This document shows positions 54,340-63,830 of a stretch of 64,000 bases of DNA, one piece after another (position 1 is the first letter of the stretch; each line of letters begins with the position of its first letter). The stretch spans positions 2,170,870-2,234,869 of the forward strand of contig NZ_CP149925.1 in the NCBI RefSeq assembly GCF_038087665.1, written 5' to 3'. The notes under the pieces are model-generated. The model did not search any database, was not told where the DNA came from, and saw only the letters and a list, made by a program, of their open reading frames with translations. Made by a program: the position numbers and the translations under genes. The stretch is from Gallaecimonas sp. GXIMD4217 (GTDB lineage Bacteria > Pseudomonadota > Gammaproteobacteria > Enterobacterales > Gallaecimonadaceae).

Positions 54340-55521
54340 TTAAACCAGTTCGATGGCCACGGCCGTGGCTTCGCCACCACCGATGCACAGGGAGGCGATC
54401 CCTTTATTCAGACCGCGATTCTTCAGCGCATACGCCAGGGTCACCAGCAGGCGGGTGCCGGAGCAGCCGATGGGGTGGCCCAGGGCGCAGGCGCCGCCGT
54501 TGACGTTGACCTTGGCGTGATCCAGGCCCAGCTCCTTGATGGCCAGCATGGTGACCATGGCGAAGGCCTCGTTGATCTCGAACAGATCCACCTCGTCCCT
54601 GGACCAGCCGGCCTTGTCCAGCACCTTTTGCATGGCGCCCACAGGGGCTATGGTGAACTCGCTGGGATGCTGGGAGTGGGTGGCGTGGGCGCGGATGCGG
54701 GCCAGGGGCTTGAGGCCGCGGGCCAGGGCGTCGCTCTCGCGCATCAGTACCACGGCGGCACCGCCGTCGGAGATGGAGGAGCTGTTGGCGGCGGTGATGG
54801 TGCCGTCTTTGGCAAAGGCCGGGCGCAGGGTCGGGATCTTGTCCGGACGGGCATTGCCGGGCTGTTCGTCCACCTTGAAGGTGATCTCGCCCTTGCGGCT
54901 CTGGATGCTGACCGGGGTGATCTCGTCCACAAAGGCGCCGCTTTCGATGGCGGCCTGGGCCCGGTGCAGGGACTCGATGGAGAAGGCGTCCATGTCTTCA
55001 CGGGTCAGGCCGTACTTGTCGGCGGTTTCCTGGGCGAAGGAGCCCATCAGGCGACCCGTGTAGGCGTCTTCCAGGCCGTCGAAGAACATGTGGTCCTTGA
55101 CCTCGCCATGGCCCATGCGCAGGCCGCCCCTGGCCTTGGGCAGCAGGTAGGGAGCATTGGTCATGGATTCCATGCCGCCGGCCACCACCACCTCGGCGCT
55201 GCCGGCTACAAGCAGATCGTGACCAAGCATGACGGTCTTCATGCCGGAGCCGCAGACCTTGTTGACCGTGGTGGCGCCAACGCCGTCGGGGATGCCGGCG
55301 TGGCGGGCGGCCTGGCGGGCCGGGGCCTGGCCCAGGCCGGCGGGCAGCACGCAGCCCATCAGCACTTCGCTGATGTCGTCGGCCTTGAGGCCGGCGCGGT
55401 TGATGGCTTCACGGATGGCGGTGGCGCCCAGGTTGGGCGCATCTACGGCGCTCAGTGCGCCCTGGAAACCACCCATGGCGGTACGGGCGGCGCCGACGAT
55501 GACAATGGCGTCCTGACTCAT
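54340..55521 (-). CDS. ivdA: Acetyl-CoA C-acyltransferase (thiolase) of isoleucine degradation
   Basis: 393 aa from the ATG at 55521, where AAGGAG is 7 bases upstream. Active-site Cys in NKVCGSGMKTVMLG (about 90), GMESMTNAPYLL, EINEAFAMVTML, and the C-terminal NVNGGACALGHPIGCSGTR and CIGGGEATAVAIE with the second catalytic Cys. It would cleave 2-methylacetoacetyl-CoA to acetyl-CoA and propionyl-CoA. First gene of the ivd operon, behind a LiuR-like motif. Confidence 0.93.
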   Translation of the reverse strand: MSQDAIVIVGAARTAMGGFQGALSAVDAPNLGATAIREAINRAGLKADDISEVLMGCVLPAGLGQAPARQAARHAGIPDGVGATTVNKVCGSGMKTVMLGHDLLVAGSAEVVVAGGMESMTNAPYLLPKARGGLRMGHGEVKDHMFFDGLEDAYTGRLMGSFAQETADKYGLTREDMDAFSIESLHRAQAAIESGAFVDEITPVSIQSRKGEITFKVDEQPGNARPDKIPTLRPAFAKDGTITAANSSSISDGGAAVVLMRESDALARGLKPLARIRAHATHSQHPSEFTIAPVGAMQKVLDKAGWSRDEVDLFEINEAFAMVTMLAIKELGLDHAKVNVNGGACALGHPIGCSGTRLLVTLAYALKNRGLNKGIASLCIGGGEATAVAIELV

Positions 55522-55579
55522 GACTGTGCTCCTTGATGCAATGCTTGCAACTGTGGTGATGAGCACAGACTAACGAAGA

Positions 55580-55601
55580 TTGACGTTTACGGCAACGTAA
55601 A
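55580..55601 (-). promoter_or_regulatory. LiuR-like site upstream of the ivd operon
   Basis: Imperfect inverted repeat TTGACGTT (55580-55587) / AACGTAAA (55594-55601) with a 6-bp centre, 59 bases before ivdA. Its minus-strand CGTAAACGTCAA matches 11 of 12 bases with CGTAAACTTCAA at the liuR promoter. Confidence 0.6.
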
Positions 55602-55632
55602 GGGGTCCAACCTCTTTACCGGATTTTAACCC

Positions 55633-55658
55633 AAAAAAAGGGCTCCCGAGGGAGCCCT
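55633..55658 (-). terminator. 5'-nucleotidase terminator
   Basis: Minus strand: stem gggctccc/gggagccc with TC loop then seven T, 10 bases past the stop and upstream of the ivd promoter. Confidence 0.9.
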
Positions 55659-55667
55659 TGTGCCGGC

Positions 55668-57515
55668 TTATTCGGCCAGCGGGATATAGGTGACCACCTC
55701 GTAGGCCAGCGGCGCCAGGGTGCCCTTGGCCTTGGCAAAGTCGATGAAGGACTGGTTATCCAGGTAACCGCTGTCCACATAGCTGCCTTCGATGCGGTTG
55801 AGCAGGGCGTCGAAGCCCTCGCGGCCGCCGGCGGTGAAGTTGGTGGTGCCCACCTTGTAGACGGCGTCGTCTTCCAGGGCTACCCAGTCCTCGCCCACCA
55901 GCACGTCGATATCGTAGATGCGCTCACCCTTGGGCAGGTTGCCGTCATAGGTGAAGCGCAGGTGGCCGGTGTAGGGGAAGGAGCCATCGCCGGTGCCGGT
56001 CACGCCGTCGGCGTTGGTGGCGTTGTTGATGGCGCCTTCCAGGGCCGCCTTAACATCGCTGCCCTTGAGGTCGAAGCTGACCAGGGTGTTGGAGAACGGC
56101 AGCAGGGTGCCGGCCACGAAGCCCACGGTCAGGTCGCCGGCCTTGACGTGGTCACGCACGCCGCCTGAGTTGACGATGGTGAAGTCCACGCCCGGGGTGT
56201 GCTGGTACATGGATTCGGCCACCAGGGGCGCAATATTGGAGCCGTGATCGGGCAGGGCCTCGCCGCCACGGGCCTTGCCGGGGATGCGCACGTGGTCCAG
56301 ATCCTGGCTGACAGTGGCGATGACCTGGCCCATCAGCTCGTCGATGGCGGGCTTGTAGTTTTCATCGATCTTGGCGCGCATGGCGGCGTCTTCTTCGATG
56401 ATCTGGATGTTGTCCTGCTCGGCCACGAAGGCCTCGACGGCGGCCTGGTCGGCCTCGGTCAGGCTTTCCTTGTTCTCGCCGTCGTACTTATGACGCATGG
56501 CGGCGCCGATCAGCAGGCTGTTGTTGCCTTCACAGCTTTCCACCACGCCTTCACCGTTGAAGGTGACGGTGGCCAGGCCCATGGCCTCGGCGTACTGGCC
56601 GGCCTGGACGATACAGGCGCCGTTGCGCATCTCGGCGTACTGGCCGTTGTCACCCAGGCCCAGGTTCTCGAAGCTGCCCAGCAGGCTATGGGAGTGGCCA
56701 CCAACGATGACGTCGATGCCGGCCACGGCGTCGGCCACCCTCTGGTCACGGTCCAGGCCGATGTGGGAGACCATGACAATCTTGTTGATGCCCTGGGCTT
56801 CCAGCGCGGCCACTATGCCCCTGGCGGTGTCGATCTCGGCCTTGAAGGCCACGTCTTCGTCGGGGCTGGTGATCTCGAACATGTCCTGCAGCAGCAGGCC
56901 GAAGATACCCACCTGCTCGCCGTTGATTTCCTTGACGATGTAGCCGCCAACGTTATCGACGTTGTTGTAGACGTGCAGGTTGTCGATGAGGGACAGCGGC
57001 AGCTCCTTGCCGTTGTTCTCGCCGCTCAGATCCAGGTTGGAGGCCAGCACCGGGAAGTCGGCGCGCAGGGCGAACTTGGCCAGGGCCTCGTTGCCCATGT
57101 CGAATTCGTGGTTGCCCACCACCATGGCGTCCAGACCGATGTCGGACAGCAGATCGGCGTTGGCGGCGCCCTTGAACTGGGTGAAGTACAGGGAGCCCTG
57201 GAAGGCGTCACCGCCGTGCAGGGTCAGCAGCGGCAGTTGCTCCTGCTCGGCCCAGGCGCGGATCTCGTCGGCGCGGGCCTTGAGGCGGGCATAGCCGCCG
57301 ATGGGGGCGTACACCTTCTTCTGCTCACCTTCGATGCTGGGGTAGAAGCTGGTGGAGCCGGCATCGATATGGGAGTGGGTGTCGTTCATGTGGGCGATGG
57401 CCAGCTGGAAGGACTGGGCCTTTTCAGGCTGTGCTGTGCTGGTATCGTTGTCACAGCCGGCCAGGCCAAGGGTGGCCAGGGCGACGGCAATGGCCACCTT
57501 ATGTTTGTTCATCAT
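55668..57515 (-). CDS. Lipoprotein 5'-nucleotidase / 2',3'-cyclic phosphodiesterase-like (UshA family)
   Basis: 615 aa. Lipobox GLAGC with Cys21 and Asp22 at +2, which in E. coli rules would retain it on the inner membrane. Metallophosphatase domain (about 38-330): MNDTHSHIDAG, GGDAFQGS, VVGNHEFDMGN, VSHIGLDRDQR, GGHSHSLLG. C-terminal nucleotide-binding domain (about 400-600): NSGGVRDHVKAGDLTVG and LPFSNTLVSFDL. It should release phosphate and nucleosides from extracellular nucleotides in the periplasm. Monocistronic, lying between the ivd and liu operons with no evident metabolic link to them. Confidence 0.9.
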   Translation of the reverse strand: MMNKHKVAIAVALATLGLAGCDNDTSTAQPEKAQSFQLAIAHMNDTHSHIDAGSTSFYPSIEGEQKKVYAPIGGYARLKARADEIRAWAEQEQLPLLTLHGGDAFQGSLYFTQFKGAANADLLSDIGLDAMVVGNHEFDMGNEALAKFALRADFPVLASNLDLSGENNGKELPLSLIDNLHVYNNVDNVGGYIVKEINGEQVGIFGLLLQDMFEITSPDEDVAFKAEIDTARGIVAALEAQGINKIVMVSHIGLDRDQRVADAVAGIDVIVGGHSHSLLGSFENLGLGDNGQYAEMRNGACIVQAGQYAEAMGLATVTFNGEGVVESCEGNNSLLIGAAMRHKYDGENKESLTEADQAAVEAFVAEQDNIQIIEEDAAMRAKIDENYKPAIDELMGQVIATVSQDLDHVRIPGKARGGEALPDHGSNIAPLVAESMYQHTPGVDFTIVNSGGVRDHVKAGDLTVGFVAGTLLPFSNTLVSFDLKGSDVKAALEGAINNATNADGVTGTGDGSFPYTGHLRFTYDGNLPKGERIYDIDVLVGEDWVALEDDAVYKVGTTNFTAGGREGFDALLNRIEGSYVDSGYLDNQSFIDFAKAKGTLAPLAYEVVTYIPLAE

Positions 57516-57734
57516 CCTAGGTTCCTTAAAGCATTTCTTGTTATGTCATCCTGCTGTCCACTGGCCGGGCCAGGTGACAGGCGCGCACATTCTACCCCGT
57601 GGTTTGTTACAAGCAAGTTTAAAAGCAAGCGTTTACCCTTGATTTGCGGGGCTTTGCCCTTGCCTTTGGGCCGCCCGGAAGGCAAGGTTTAAGCGGTACC
57701 CTGGCCCCTTTTCCCCCTTGGGCCCGCAACTTTA

Positions 57735-57758
57735 CCTTTACGTAAACTTCAAGTAAGG
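57735..57758. promoter_or_regulatory. LiuR-like site upstream of liuR
   Basis: CCTTTACGTA...AAGTAAGG region; contains the perfect palindrome TTTACGTAAA (57737-57746) and the CGTAAACTTCAA motif shared with ivdA. Location 29-53 bases before the liuR ATG fits autoregulation. The remaining 57516-57734 stretch shows no gene or strong signal. Confidence 0.55.
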
Positions 57759-57787
57759 TGATTTCACCGAGGATCAGCCAAGACATC

Positions 57788-58195
57788 ATGTCCAACAAAA
57801 GCATCACCTACAGCATCAGCGAACTGGCCAAGGAGTTCGATATCACCACCCGATCCATACGTTTCTACGAGGATCAGGGGCTGATCACACCGGAACGCCG
57901 TGGCCAAACCCGGATCTACAGCCGCCAGGACCGAGTCCGCCTCAAGCTGACCCTGCGGGGCAAGCGCCTGGGCTTCACCCTGGCCGAGGTCCGCAAGCTG
58001 TTCGACCTCTACGATGCCGACAAATCGTCGGTGACCCAGCTCAGCACCATGCTGGACCTGATCGCGGAGAAGAAGGCGGCGCTGGAGCAACAGATGGAAG
58101 ACATCAAGGTGGTACTGATGGAGCTGACCTCAGCAGAAAAACGCTGCCGCGACGCCCTGGAACAACCCAACAAGAAAGAGGCGAGCGGTACCTAA
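57788..58195 (+). CDS. liuR: MerR-family regulator LiuR
   Basis: 135 aa from ATG 57788; upstream codons from 57758 include the presumed promoter edge and have no family match. N-terminal winged HTH YSISELAKEFDITTRSIRFYEDQGLITPERRGQTRIY with the RFYEDQGL wing, LGFTLAEVRKLFDLYDAD, then the dimerisation coiled coil (TMLDLIAEKKAALEQQMEDI). No metal-binding Cys, as in LiuR. It controls leucine/isovalerate and, by the shared motif, ivd genes; the ligand is probably a branched-chain acyl-CoA. Directly precedes liuA. Confidence 0.92.
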   Translation: MSNKSITYSISELAKEFDITTRSIRFYEDQGLITPERRGQTRIYSRQDRVRLKLTLRGKRLGFTLAEVRKLFDLYDADKSSVTQLSTMLDLIAEKKAALEQQMEDIKVVLMELTSAEKRCRDALEQPNKKEASGT

Positions 58196-58219
58196 GTAGT
58201 CAGCAAGGGGGAAAAGCTG

Positions 58220-59386
58220 GTGATCAGTACCTACAAGAGCCTGAACTTCGGTTTGGGCGAAACCGCGGACATGCTCCGCGACCACGTCAACGCCTTTGCC
58301 CGGGAAGAGATCGCCCCCCGGGCCGCCCAGATAGACGAAGCCAACGAATTTCCCGCCGACCTGTGGCGCAAGTTCGGTGACATGGGCCTGCTGGGCGTGA
58401 CCGTCTCGGAACAATACGGCGGCGCCGGCATGGGCTATCTCGAGCATGTCATCGCCATGGAAGAGATCAGCCGCGCCAGCGCCTCTGTGGGCCTGTCCTA
58501 CGGCGCCCACTCCAACCTCTGCGTCAACCAGATCTACCGCAACGGCAACGAGGCCCAGAAACAGAAGTACCTGCCGGGGCTGATCAGCGGCGAGCACGTC
58601 GGCGCCCTGGCCATGTCCGAGCCCGGTGCCGGCTCCGACGTGGTGTCCATGAAGCTGCGTGCCGAAGACAGGGGCGACCACTTCGTCCTCAACGGCACCA
58701 AGATGTGGATCACCAATGGTCCCGACGCCGAGACCTATGTGGTCTACGCCAAGACCGACGCCGACAAGGGTCCCCACGGCATCACCGCCTTCATCATCGA
58801 GCGCGGCTTCCAGGGCTTTTCCCAGGCCCAGAAGCTGGACAAGCTGGGCATGCGCGGCTCCAACACCTGCGAACTGGTGTTCGAGGACTGCATCGTACCC
58901 AGGGAGAACATCCTCGGTGAGCTGAACCAGGGCGTGAAGGTGCTGATGAGCGGCCTGGACTACGAGCGCCTGGTGCTGTCCGGCGGCCCCCTGGGCATCA
59001 TGCAGGCCGCCATGGACGTGGTGGTGCCCTATATCCACGACCGCCAGCAGTTCGGCAAGCCCATCGGCACCTTCCAGCTGGTGCAGGGCAAGGTAGCCGA
59101 CATGTACACCCGCATGAACGCGGCCCGCTCCTATGTGTACATGGTGGCCCAGGCCTGCGACCGCGGCGAGACCACCCGCAAGGACGCCGCCGGCGCCATC
59201 CTCTATTCCGCGGAGCTGGCCACCCAGATGGCCCTGGACGCCATCCAGCTGCTGGGCGGCAACGGCTACATCAACGAATTCCCCACGGGTCGCCTGCTGC
59301 GCGACGCCAAGCTGTACGAGATCGGCGCCGGTACCTCCGAGATCCGCCGCATGCTCATCGGCCGCGAACTCTTCAACGAGTCCTGA
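58220..59386 (+). CDS. liuA: Isovaleryl-CoA dehydrogenase
   Basis: 388 aa; GTG at 58220 after [24 protein letters not shown] and [19 protein letters not shown] (FAD), [21 protein letters not shown], the IVD-specific catalytic Glu region [20 protein letters not shown] (Glu in the DYER segment rather than near the C-terminus) and [20 protein letters not shown]. That Glu position distinguishes isovaleryl-CoA dehydrogenase from other acyl-CoA dehydrogenases. It oxidises isovaleryl-CoA to 3-methylcrotonyl-CoA. Confidence 0.96.
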   Translation: MISTYKSLNFGLGETADMLRDHVNAFAREEIAPRAAQIDEANEFPADLWRKFGDMGLLGVTVSEQYGGAGMGYLEHVIAMEEISRASASVGLSYGAHSNLCVNQIYRNGNEAQKQKYLPGLISGEHVGALAMSEPGAGSDVVSMKLRAEDRGDHFVLNGTKMWITNGPDAETYVVYAKTDADKGPHGITAFIIERGFQGFSQAQKLDKLGMRGSNTCELVFEDCIVPRENILGELNQGVKVLMSGLDYERLVLSGGPLGIMQAAMDVVVPYIHDRQQFGKPIGTFQLVQGKVADMYTRMNAARSYVYMVAQACDRGETTRKDAAGAILYSAELATQMALDAIQLLGGNGYINEFPTGRLLRDAKLYEIGAGTSEIRRMLIGRELFNES

Positions 59387-59392
59387 GACCAG

Positions 59393-59416
59393 GGGCGCGC
59401 CACGGCGCGCCCTTTG
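59393..59416 (+). other. GC-rich hairpin between liuA and liuB
   Basis: gggcgcgcc/ggcgcgccc perfect 9-bp stem followed by TTTGTT inside the 53-bp gap. May attenuate or protect the upstream mRNA; the liu genes on both sides are clearly one pathway. Confidence 0.55.
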
Positions 59417-59439
59417 TTCACTGCTGCAAGGACAAAGCA

Positions 59440-61047
59440 ATGGCAATTCTGCAGACCAAGATCAATCCCCAGGCCCAGGGCTTCAAGGCCAACCACGAGG
59501 CCATGGCCGCCCTGGTGGCGGATCTCAAAGACAAGGCTTCGCAAATCATGCAGGGCGGCGGCGCCGCCCTGGCCGAGCGTCACAAGTCCCGGGGCAAGCT
59601 GCTGGCCCGGGAGCGCATCGACCTCTTGCTGGACGCCGGCTCCCCCTTCCTGGAAATAGGCCAGCTGGCCGCCTGGGAGGTCTATGACGACTACGTGCCC
59701 GCCGCCGGCGTGGTGGCCGGCATCGGCCGGGTCAGCGGCGTCGAGTGCATGATCGTCGCCAACGACGCCACCGTCAAAGGGGGCACCTATTACCCGCTGA
59801 CGGTCAAGAAACACCTGCGGGCCCAGGAAATCGCCGCCCGCTGCCACCTGCCCTGCCTGTATCTGGTGGACTCAGGTGGCGCCTTCCTGCCCCGCCAGGA
59901 CGAGGTGTTCCCGGACCGGGACCACTTCGGGCGCATCTTCTTCAACCAGGCGCAGATGTCCGCCAAGGGCATCCCCCAGATCGCCATCGTCATGGGCCTG
60001 TGCACCGCCGGCGGCGCCTATGTGCCGGCCATGGCCGACGAATCCATCATCGTCCGCAACCAGGGCACCATCTTCCTGGCCGGGCCGCCGCTGGTGAAGG
60101 CCGCCACGGGTGAAGAGGTCAGCGCCGAGGATCTCGGTGGTGCCGACGTGCACTGCAAGGTCAGCGGCGTCGCCGACCACTACGCCCAGGACGACGCCCA
60201 CGCCATCGCCCTGGCCCGGGACGCTGTGGCCAACCTCAACTGGCAGAAGCCCCTGGACGTCAGCCTCAAGGCGCCCAAGGCGCCCCGCTATCCCATAGAG
60301 GAGCTGTACGGCATAGTGGGTACCGACCTCAAGAAGCCCTTCGAGGTGCGCGAGGTCATCGCCCGCCTGGTGGACGACTCCGAGTTCCACGAATTCAAGG
60401 CCCTGTACGGCCCCACCCTGGTGTGCGGTTTCGCCCACATCCACGGCTACCCGGTGGGCATAGTGGCCAACAACGGCATCCTCTTCTCCGAGAGTGCCCA
60501 GAAGGGCGCCCACTTCATCGAGCTGTGCTGCCAGCGCAAGGTGCCGCTGTTGTTCCTGCAGAACATCACCGGCTTCATGGTCGGCCAGAAGTACGAGGCC
60601 GAGGGTATCGCCAAGCACGGCGCCAAGATGGTGACGGCGGTGAGCTGCGCCAGCGTGCCCAAGTTCACCGTGCTCATCGGCGGCTCCTACGGTGCCGGCA
60701 ACTACGGCATGTGCGGCCGCGCCTATGATCCCACCATGATGTGGATGTGGCCCAACGCCCGCATCTCGGTCATGGGCGGCGAGCAGGCCGCCGGGGTGCT
60801 GGCCACCGTCACCCGTGACGGCCTCAAGCGCAAGGGCAAGGACTGGAGCGACGCCGAAGAGGCCGAGTTCAAGAAGCCCATCGTCGAGCAGTACGATCAC
60901 CAGGGTCACCCCTACTACGCCTCGGCCCGGCTCTGGGACGACGGCGTCATAGACCCGGCCCAGACCCGCGACGTGCTGGCCATGGCCCTGTCCGCCAGCC
61001 TCAACGCGCCCATAGACGACACCCGCTTCGGCGTATTCCGCATGTAA
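59440..61047 (+). CDS. liuB: Methylcrotonoyl-CoA carboxylase, carboxyltransferase (beta) subunit
   Basis: 535 aa. Two crotonase-like carboxyltransferase halves. Family segments are [102 protein letters not shown] and [46 protein letters not shown] and [15 protein letters not shown] complete the second half. It transfers CO2 from biotin on LiuD to 3-methylcrotonyl-CoA. Ten bases before liuC. Confidence 0.97.
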   Translation: MAILQTKINPQAQGFKANHEAMAALVADLKDKASQIMQGGGAALAERHKSRGKLLARERIDLLLDAGSPFLEIGQLAAWEVYDDYVPAAGVVAGIGRVSGVECMIVANDATVKGGTYYPLTVKKHLRAQEIAARCHLPCLYLVDSGGAFLPRQDEVFPDRDHFGRIFFNQAQMSAKGIPQIAIVMGLCTAGGAYVPAMADESIIVRNQGTIFLAGPPLVKAATGEEVSAEDLGGADVHCKVSGVADHYAQDDAHAIALARDAVANLNWQKPLDVSLKAPKAPRYPIEELYGIVGTDLKKPFEVREVIARLVDDSEFHEFKALYGPTLVCGFAHIHGYPVGIVANNGILFSESAQKGAHFIELCCQRKVPLLFLQNITGFMVGQKYEAEGIAKHGAKMVTAVSCASVPKFTVLIGGSYGAGNYGMCGRAYDPTMMWMWPNARISVMGGEQAAGVLATVTRDGLKRKGKDWSDAEEAEFKKPIVEQYDHQGHPYYASARLWDDGVIDPAQTRDVLAMALSASLNAPIDDTRFGVFRM

Positions 61048-61056
61048 GGAGGCCCC

Positions 61057-61845
61057 ATGGATTGGTTGCAACAAGAGATCGACGGCCGCGGCGTGGCCAC
61101 CCTGAGCCTGAACCGCCCGGACAAGCACAACGCCTTCGACGACCAGCTGATCACAGCCCTGAACGACGCCTTGGATGCGCTGGCCGCTAACCCGGCGGTG
61201 CGGCTGCTGGTGCTGCGCGCCGAAGGCAAGCACTTCAGCGCCGGCGCCGACCTGGCCTGGATGAAACGCCAGGTGGACGCCAGCTTCGAACAGAACCTGG
61301 CCGAATCCGAGGCCCTGGCCGGGCTGATGGACCGCCTGGACCGTTTCCCCCACCCCAGCCTGGTGCGGGTACAGGGCGCGGCCTTCGGCGGCGCCCTGGG
61401 CCTGATCGCCTGCGGCGACATCGCCGTGGCCGCCGACAACGCCCTGTTCTGCCTGTCCGAGGTCAAGCTGGGGCTGATCCCGGCCGTGATCAGTCCCTAT
61501 GTGCTGCGCGCCATGGGCCCCAGGGTGGCCAGGCGCTACATGCTCACCGCCGAGCGCTTCAACGCCGAGGTGGCGCTGCGTCACGACCTGGTCCATGAGG
61601 TGGTGCCCATGGACGAGCTGGACGGCGCCGTGGAAGGCCATGTCCAGCAGCTGCTGATGAACGGTCCCCAGGCCCTCAAGGCCTGCAAGCAGTTGATCCA
61701 GGACGTGCAGGGCCAGGCCATAGACGCCCCCCTGCGCCGCCGCACCGCCGAAGCCATCGCCAAGATCCGCGTCACCGACGAGGGCCAGGAGGGCCTGGGC
61801 GCCTTCTTCGACAAGCGCAGGCCCGCCTGGCAGGAGCAACACTGA
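61057..61845 (+). CDS. liuC: Methylglutaconyl-CoA hydratase
   Basis: 262 aa crotonase. HFSAGADLAWMKRQV, RVQGAAFGGALGLIACGDIAVAADN and SEVKLGLIPAVISPYVLRAMG with the paired catalytic Glu residues; the DLAWMK segment is seen in LiuC/AUH rather than FadB-type hydratases. It hydrates 3-methylglutaconyl-CoA to HMG-CoA. AGGAGG precedes the ATG and the stop overlaps liuD by one base. Confidence 0.94.
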   Translation: MDWLQQEIDGRGVATLSLNRPDKHNAFDDQLITALNDALDALAANPAVRLLVLRAEGKHFSAGADLAWMKRQVDASFEQNLAESEALAGLMDRLDRFPHPSLVRVQGAAFGGALGLIACGDIAVAADNALFCLSEVKLGLIPAVISPYVLRAMGPRVARRYMLTAERFNAEVALRHDLVHEVVPMDELDGAVEGHVQQLLMNGPQALKACKQLIQDVQGQAIDAPLRRRTAEAIAKIRVTDEGQEGLGAFFDKRRPAWQEQH

Positions 61846-63830
61846 TGTTCAATACCATACTGATCGCCAACCGCGGCGAGATCGCCTGCCGGGTGATCCG
61901 CACCGCCCACCAGCTCGGCATCCGCTGCGTGGCCGTCTACTCCGAGGCCGACGCCGGAGCCCGCCACGTGGCCATGGCCGACGAGGCCCACCTGCTGGGC
62001 CCGGCCGAGGCCGCCCAGTCCTACCTGCGCGCCGACGCCATCCTGGACATCGCCCGCCAGAGTGGCGCCCAGGCCGTGCATCCGGGCTACGGCTTCATGT
62101 CCGAAAACGCCGGCTTCGCCCGGGCCTGTGCCGACAGCGGCATCGCCTTCATAGGCCCGCCGGTGGCGGCCATCGAGGCCATGGGCTCCAAGTCCGCCGC
62201 CAAGGCCATCATGGAAAAGGCCAGCGTGCCCCTGGTGCCCGGCTACCACGGCGACGACCAGAGCGACGAGCTGCTGATCCGCGAGGCCGAGCGCATCGGC
62301 TATCCGCTGCTGGTCAAGGCCGCCATGGGCGGCGGCGGCAAGGGCATGCGGGTGGTCGAGAGCCCAGAGAAGCTGCTGGACGGCCTCAATGGCGCCCGCC
62401 GCGAGGCCAGAAACGCCTTCGGCGACGACACCCTGCTGCTGGAGAAATACCTGACCCAGCCCCGCCACGTGGAGGTGCAGGTGTTCGCCGACCGCCACGG
62501 CAACTGCATCTACCTGGGCGACCGCGACTGCTCGGCCCAGCGCCGCCACCAGAAGGTGGTGGAAGAGGCGCCGGCCCCGGGCCTGAGTGACGAGCTGCGC
62601 CGGGCCATGGGCGAAGCGGCGGTGCGCGCCGCCCAGGCCATCGGTTACGAAGGGGCCGGCACCGTCGAGTTCCTGCTCGACGGCGAGCATTTCTACTTCA
62701 TGGAGATGAACACCCGCCTGCAGGTGGAGCACCCGGTCACCGAGCTGGTCACCGGCACCGATCTGGTGGAATGGCAGCTGCGCATCGCCGCCGGCGAGGC
62801 CCTGCCGCTGGACCAGGCCCAGGTGAGCACCAACGGCCATGCCGTGGAAGCACGCATCTACGCCGAGGATCCGGCCAGGGACTTCCTGCCCCAGAGCGGC
62901 CTGCTCGAACATCTCAAGGAGCCCGCCGACGAGCCCGGCCTGCGCATCGACACCGGGGTCCGGGAAGGGGACCAGATCACTCCCTACTACGACCCCATGA
63001 TCGCCAAGCTGATCGTCCACGGCCCGGATCGCACCTCGGCGCTGCTGAAGCTGCAACGGGCCCTGGATCAGTACCGCCTGGCCGGCATCAAGGCCAACGT
63101 CGGCTTCCTGCACCAGCTGGTCAGTCACCCGGACTTCATGGCCGGCAGGCTGACCACCAAATTTATCGATGAACGGGTCGACGAATTGACCCTGGAGCCG
63201 GCCCTGGCCGAAGAGCGCCTGGCCCTGGCCGCGCTCTGGGTGCTGGTGGCCCGGGAGCAGGACGCCGAGCGCCAGCGCACCCAGGGCATGGAGCCCGGCA
63301 CCCCCTGGCTGCGCAGCGACTCCTGGCGCCTGAACAGCCAGCCCCGCCAGCTGCTGCGCCTGGATATCGGCAATGAGGCACCGGTCGAGGTCGAAGTGGA
63401 GCACTTCGGCCCCGGCTGGCGCCTCGGCCTGCACGGCCACAGCGTGCTGGCCGAAGGCAGCCTGGTGGGCGATCAGCTCCACGCCAGCCTGGATGGCAAG
63501 CGCACCACCCTGCCCGTCTGGCGCCAGGGCCGCCGCCATCTGCTGTTCGAGCACGGTCATGTGCTGGAGGTGGCCGAGTTCCAGCCGGATTTTGCCGGCG
63601 AAGAGGAAAGCGCCGGCCAGCTCACCGCGCCCATGAACGGCACCATAGTCTCGGTGCTGGTCCAGGCCGGTGACAGCGTCGAGGAAGGCCAGGCCCTGGT
63701 GGTGATGGAGGCCATGAAGATGGAATACACCATCAGCGCGCCCAGGGCCGCCGTGGTGGCCGAGGTCTTCTACGGCGACGGCGACAAGGTCAGCGACGGC
63801 GCCGAGCTGGTGGCCCTGGAGGACGCCTGA
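61845..63830 (+). CDS. liuD: Methylcrotonoyl-CoA carboxylase, biotin-containing (alpha) subunit
   Basis: 661 aa. Biotin carboxylase domain (about 1-450): [37 protein letters not shown]-grasp Gly loop [56 protein letters not shown] linker region and a C-terminal biotinyl domain follow, with biotinylated Lys625 in EAMKMEYTI. It carboxylates biotin with bicarbonate and ATP for LiuB. Start and stop overlap liuC and liuE by one base each. Confidence 0.97.
   Translation: MFNTILIANRGEIACRVIRTAHQLGIRCVAVYSEADAGARHVAMADEAHLLGPAEAAQSYLRADAILDIARQSGAQAVHPGYGFMSENAGFARACADSGIAFIGPPVAAIEAMGSKSAAKAIMEKASVPLVPGYHGDDQSDELLIREAERIGYPLLVKAAMGGGGKGMRVVESPEKLLDGLNGARREARNAFGDDTLLLEKYLTQPRHVEVQVFADRHGNCIYLGDRDCSAQRRHQKVVEEAPAPGLSDELRRAMGEAAVRAAQAIGYEGAGTVEFLLDGEHFYFMEMNTRLQVEHPVTELVTGTDLVEWQLRIAAGEALPLDQAQVSTNGHAVEARIYAEDPARDFLPQSGLLEHLKEPADEPGLRIDTGVREGDQITPYYDPMIAKLIVHGPDRTSALLKLQRALDQYRLAGIKANVGFLHQLVSHPDFMAGRLTTKFIDERVDELTLEPALAEERLALAALWVLVAREQDAERQRTQGMEPGTPWLRSDSWRLNSQPRQLLRLDIGNEAPVEVEVEHFGPGWRLGLHGHSVLAEGSLVGDQLHASLDGKRTTLPVWRQGRRHLLFEHGHVLEVAEFQPDFAGEEESAGQLTAPMNGTIVSVLVQAGDSVEEGQALVVMEAMKMEYTISAPRAAVVAEVFYGDGDKVSDGAELVALEDA

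Noticed and set aside
51526-55536. A 1336-codon open frame on the plus strand, antisense to the ivd operon
   Set aside because: It is a GC-rich shadow: the minus strand codes for mmsA, ivdC and neighbours with full family motifs, and the plus frame is low-complexity Gly/His/Ala/Gln without a recognisable domain.
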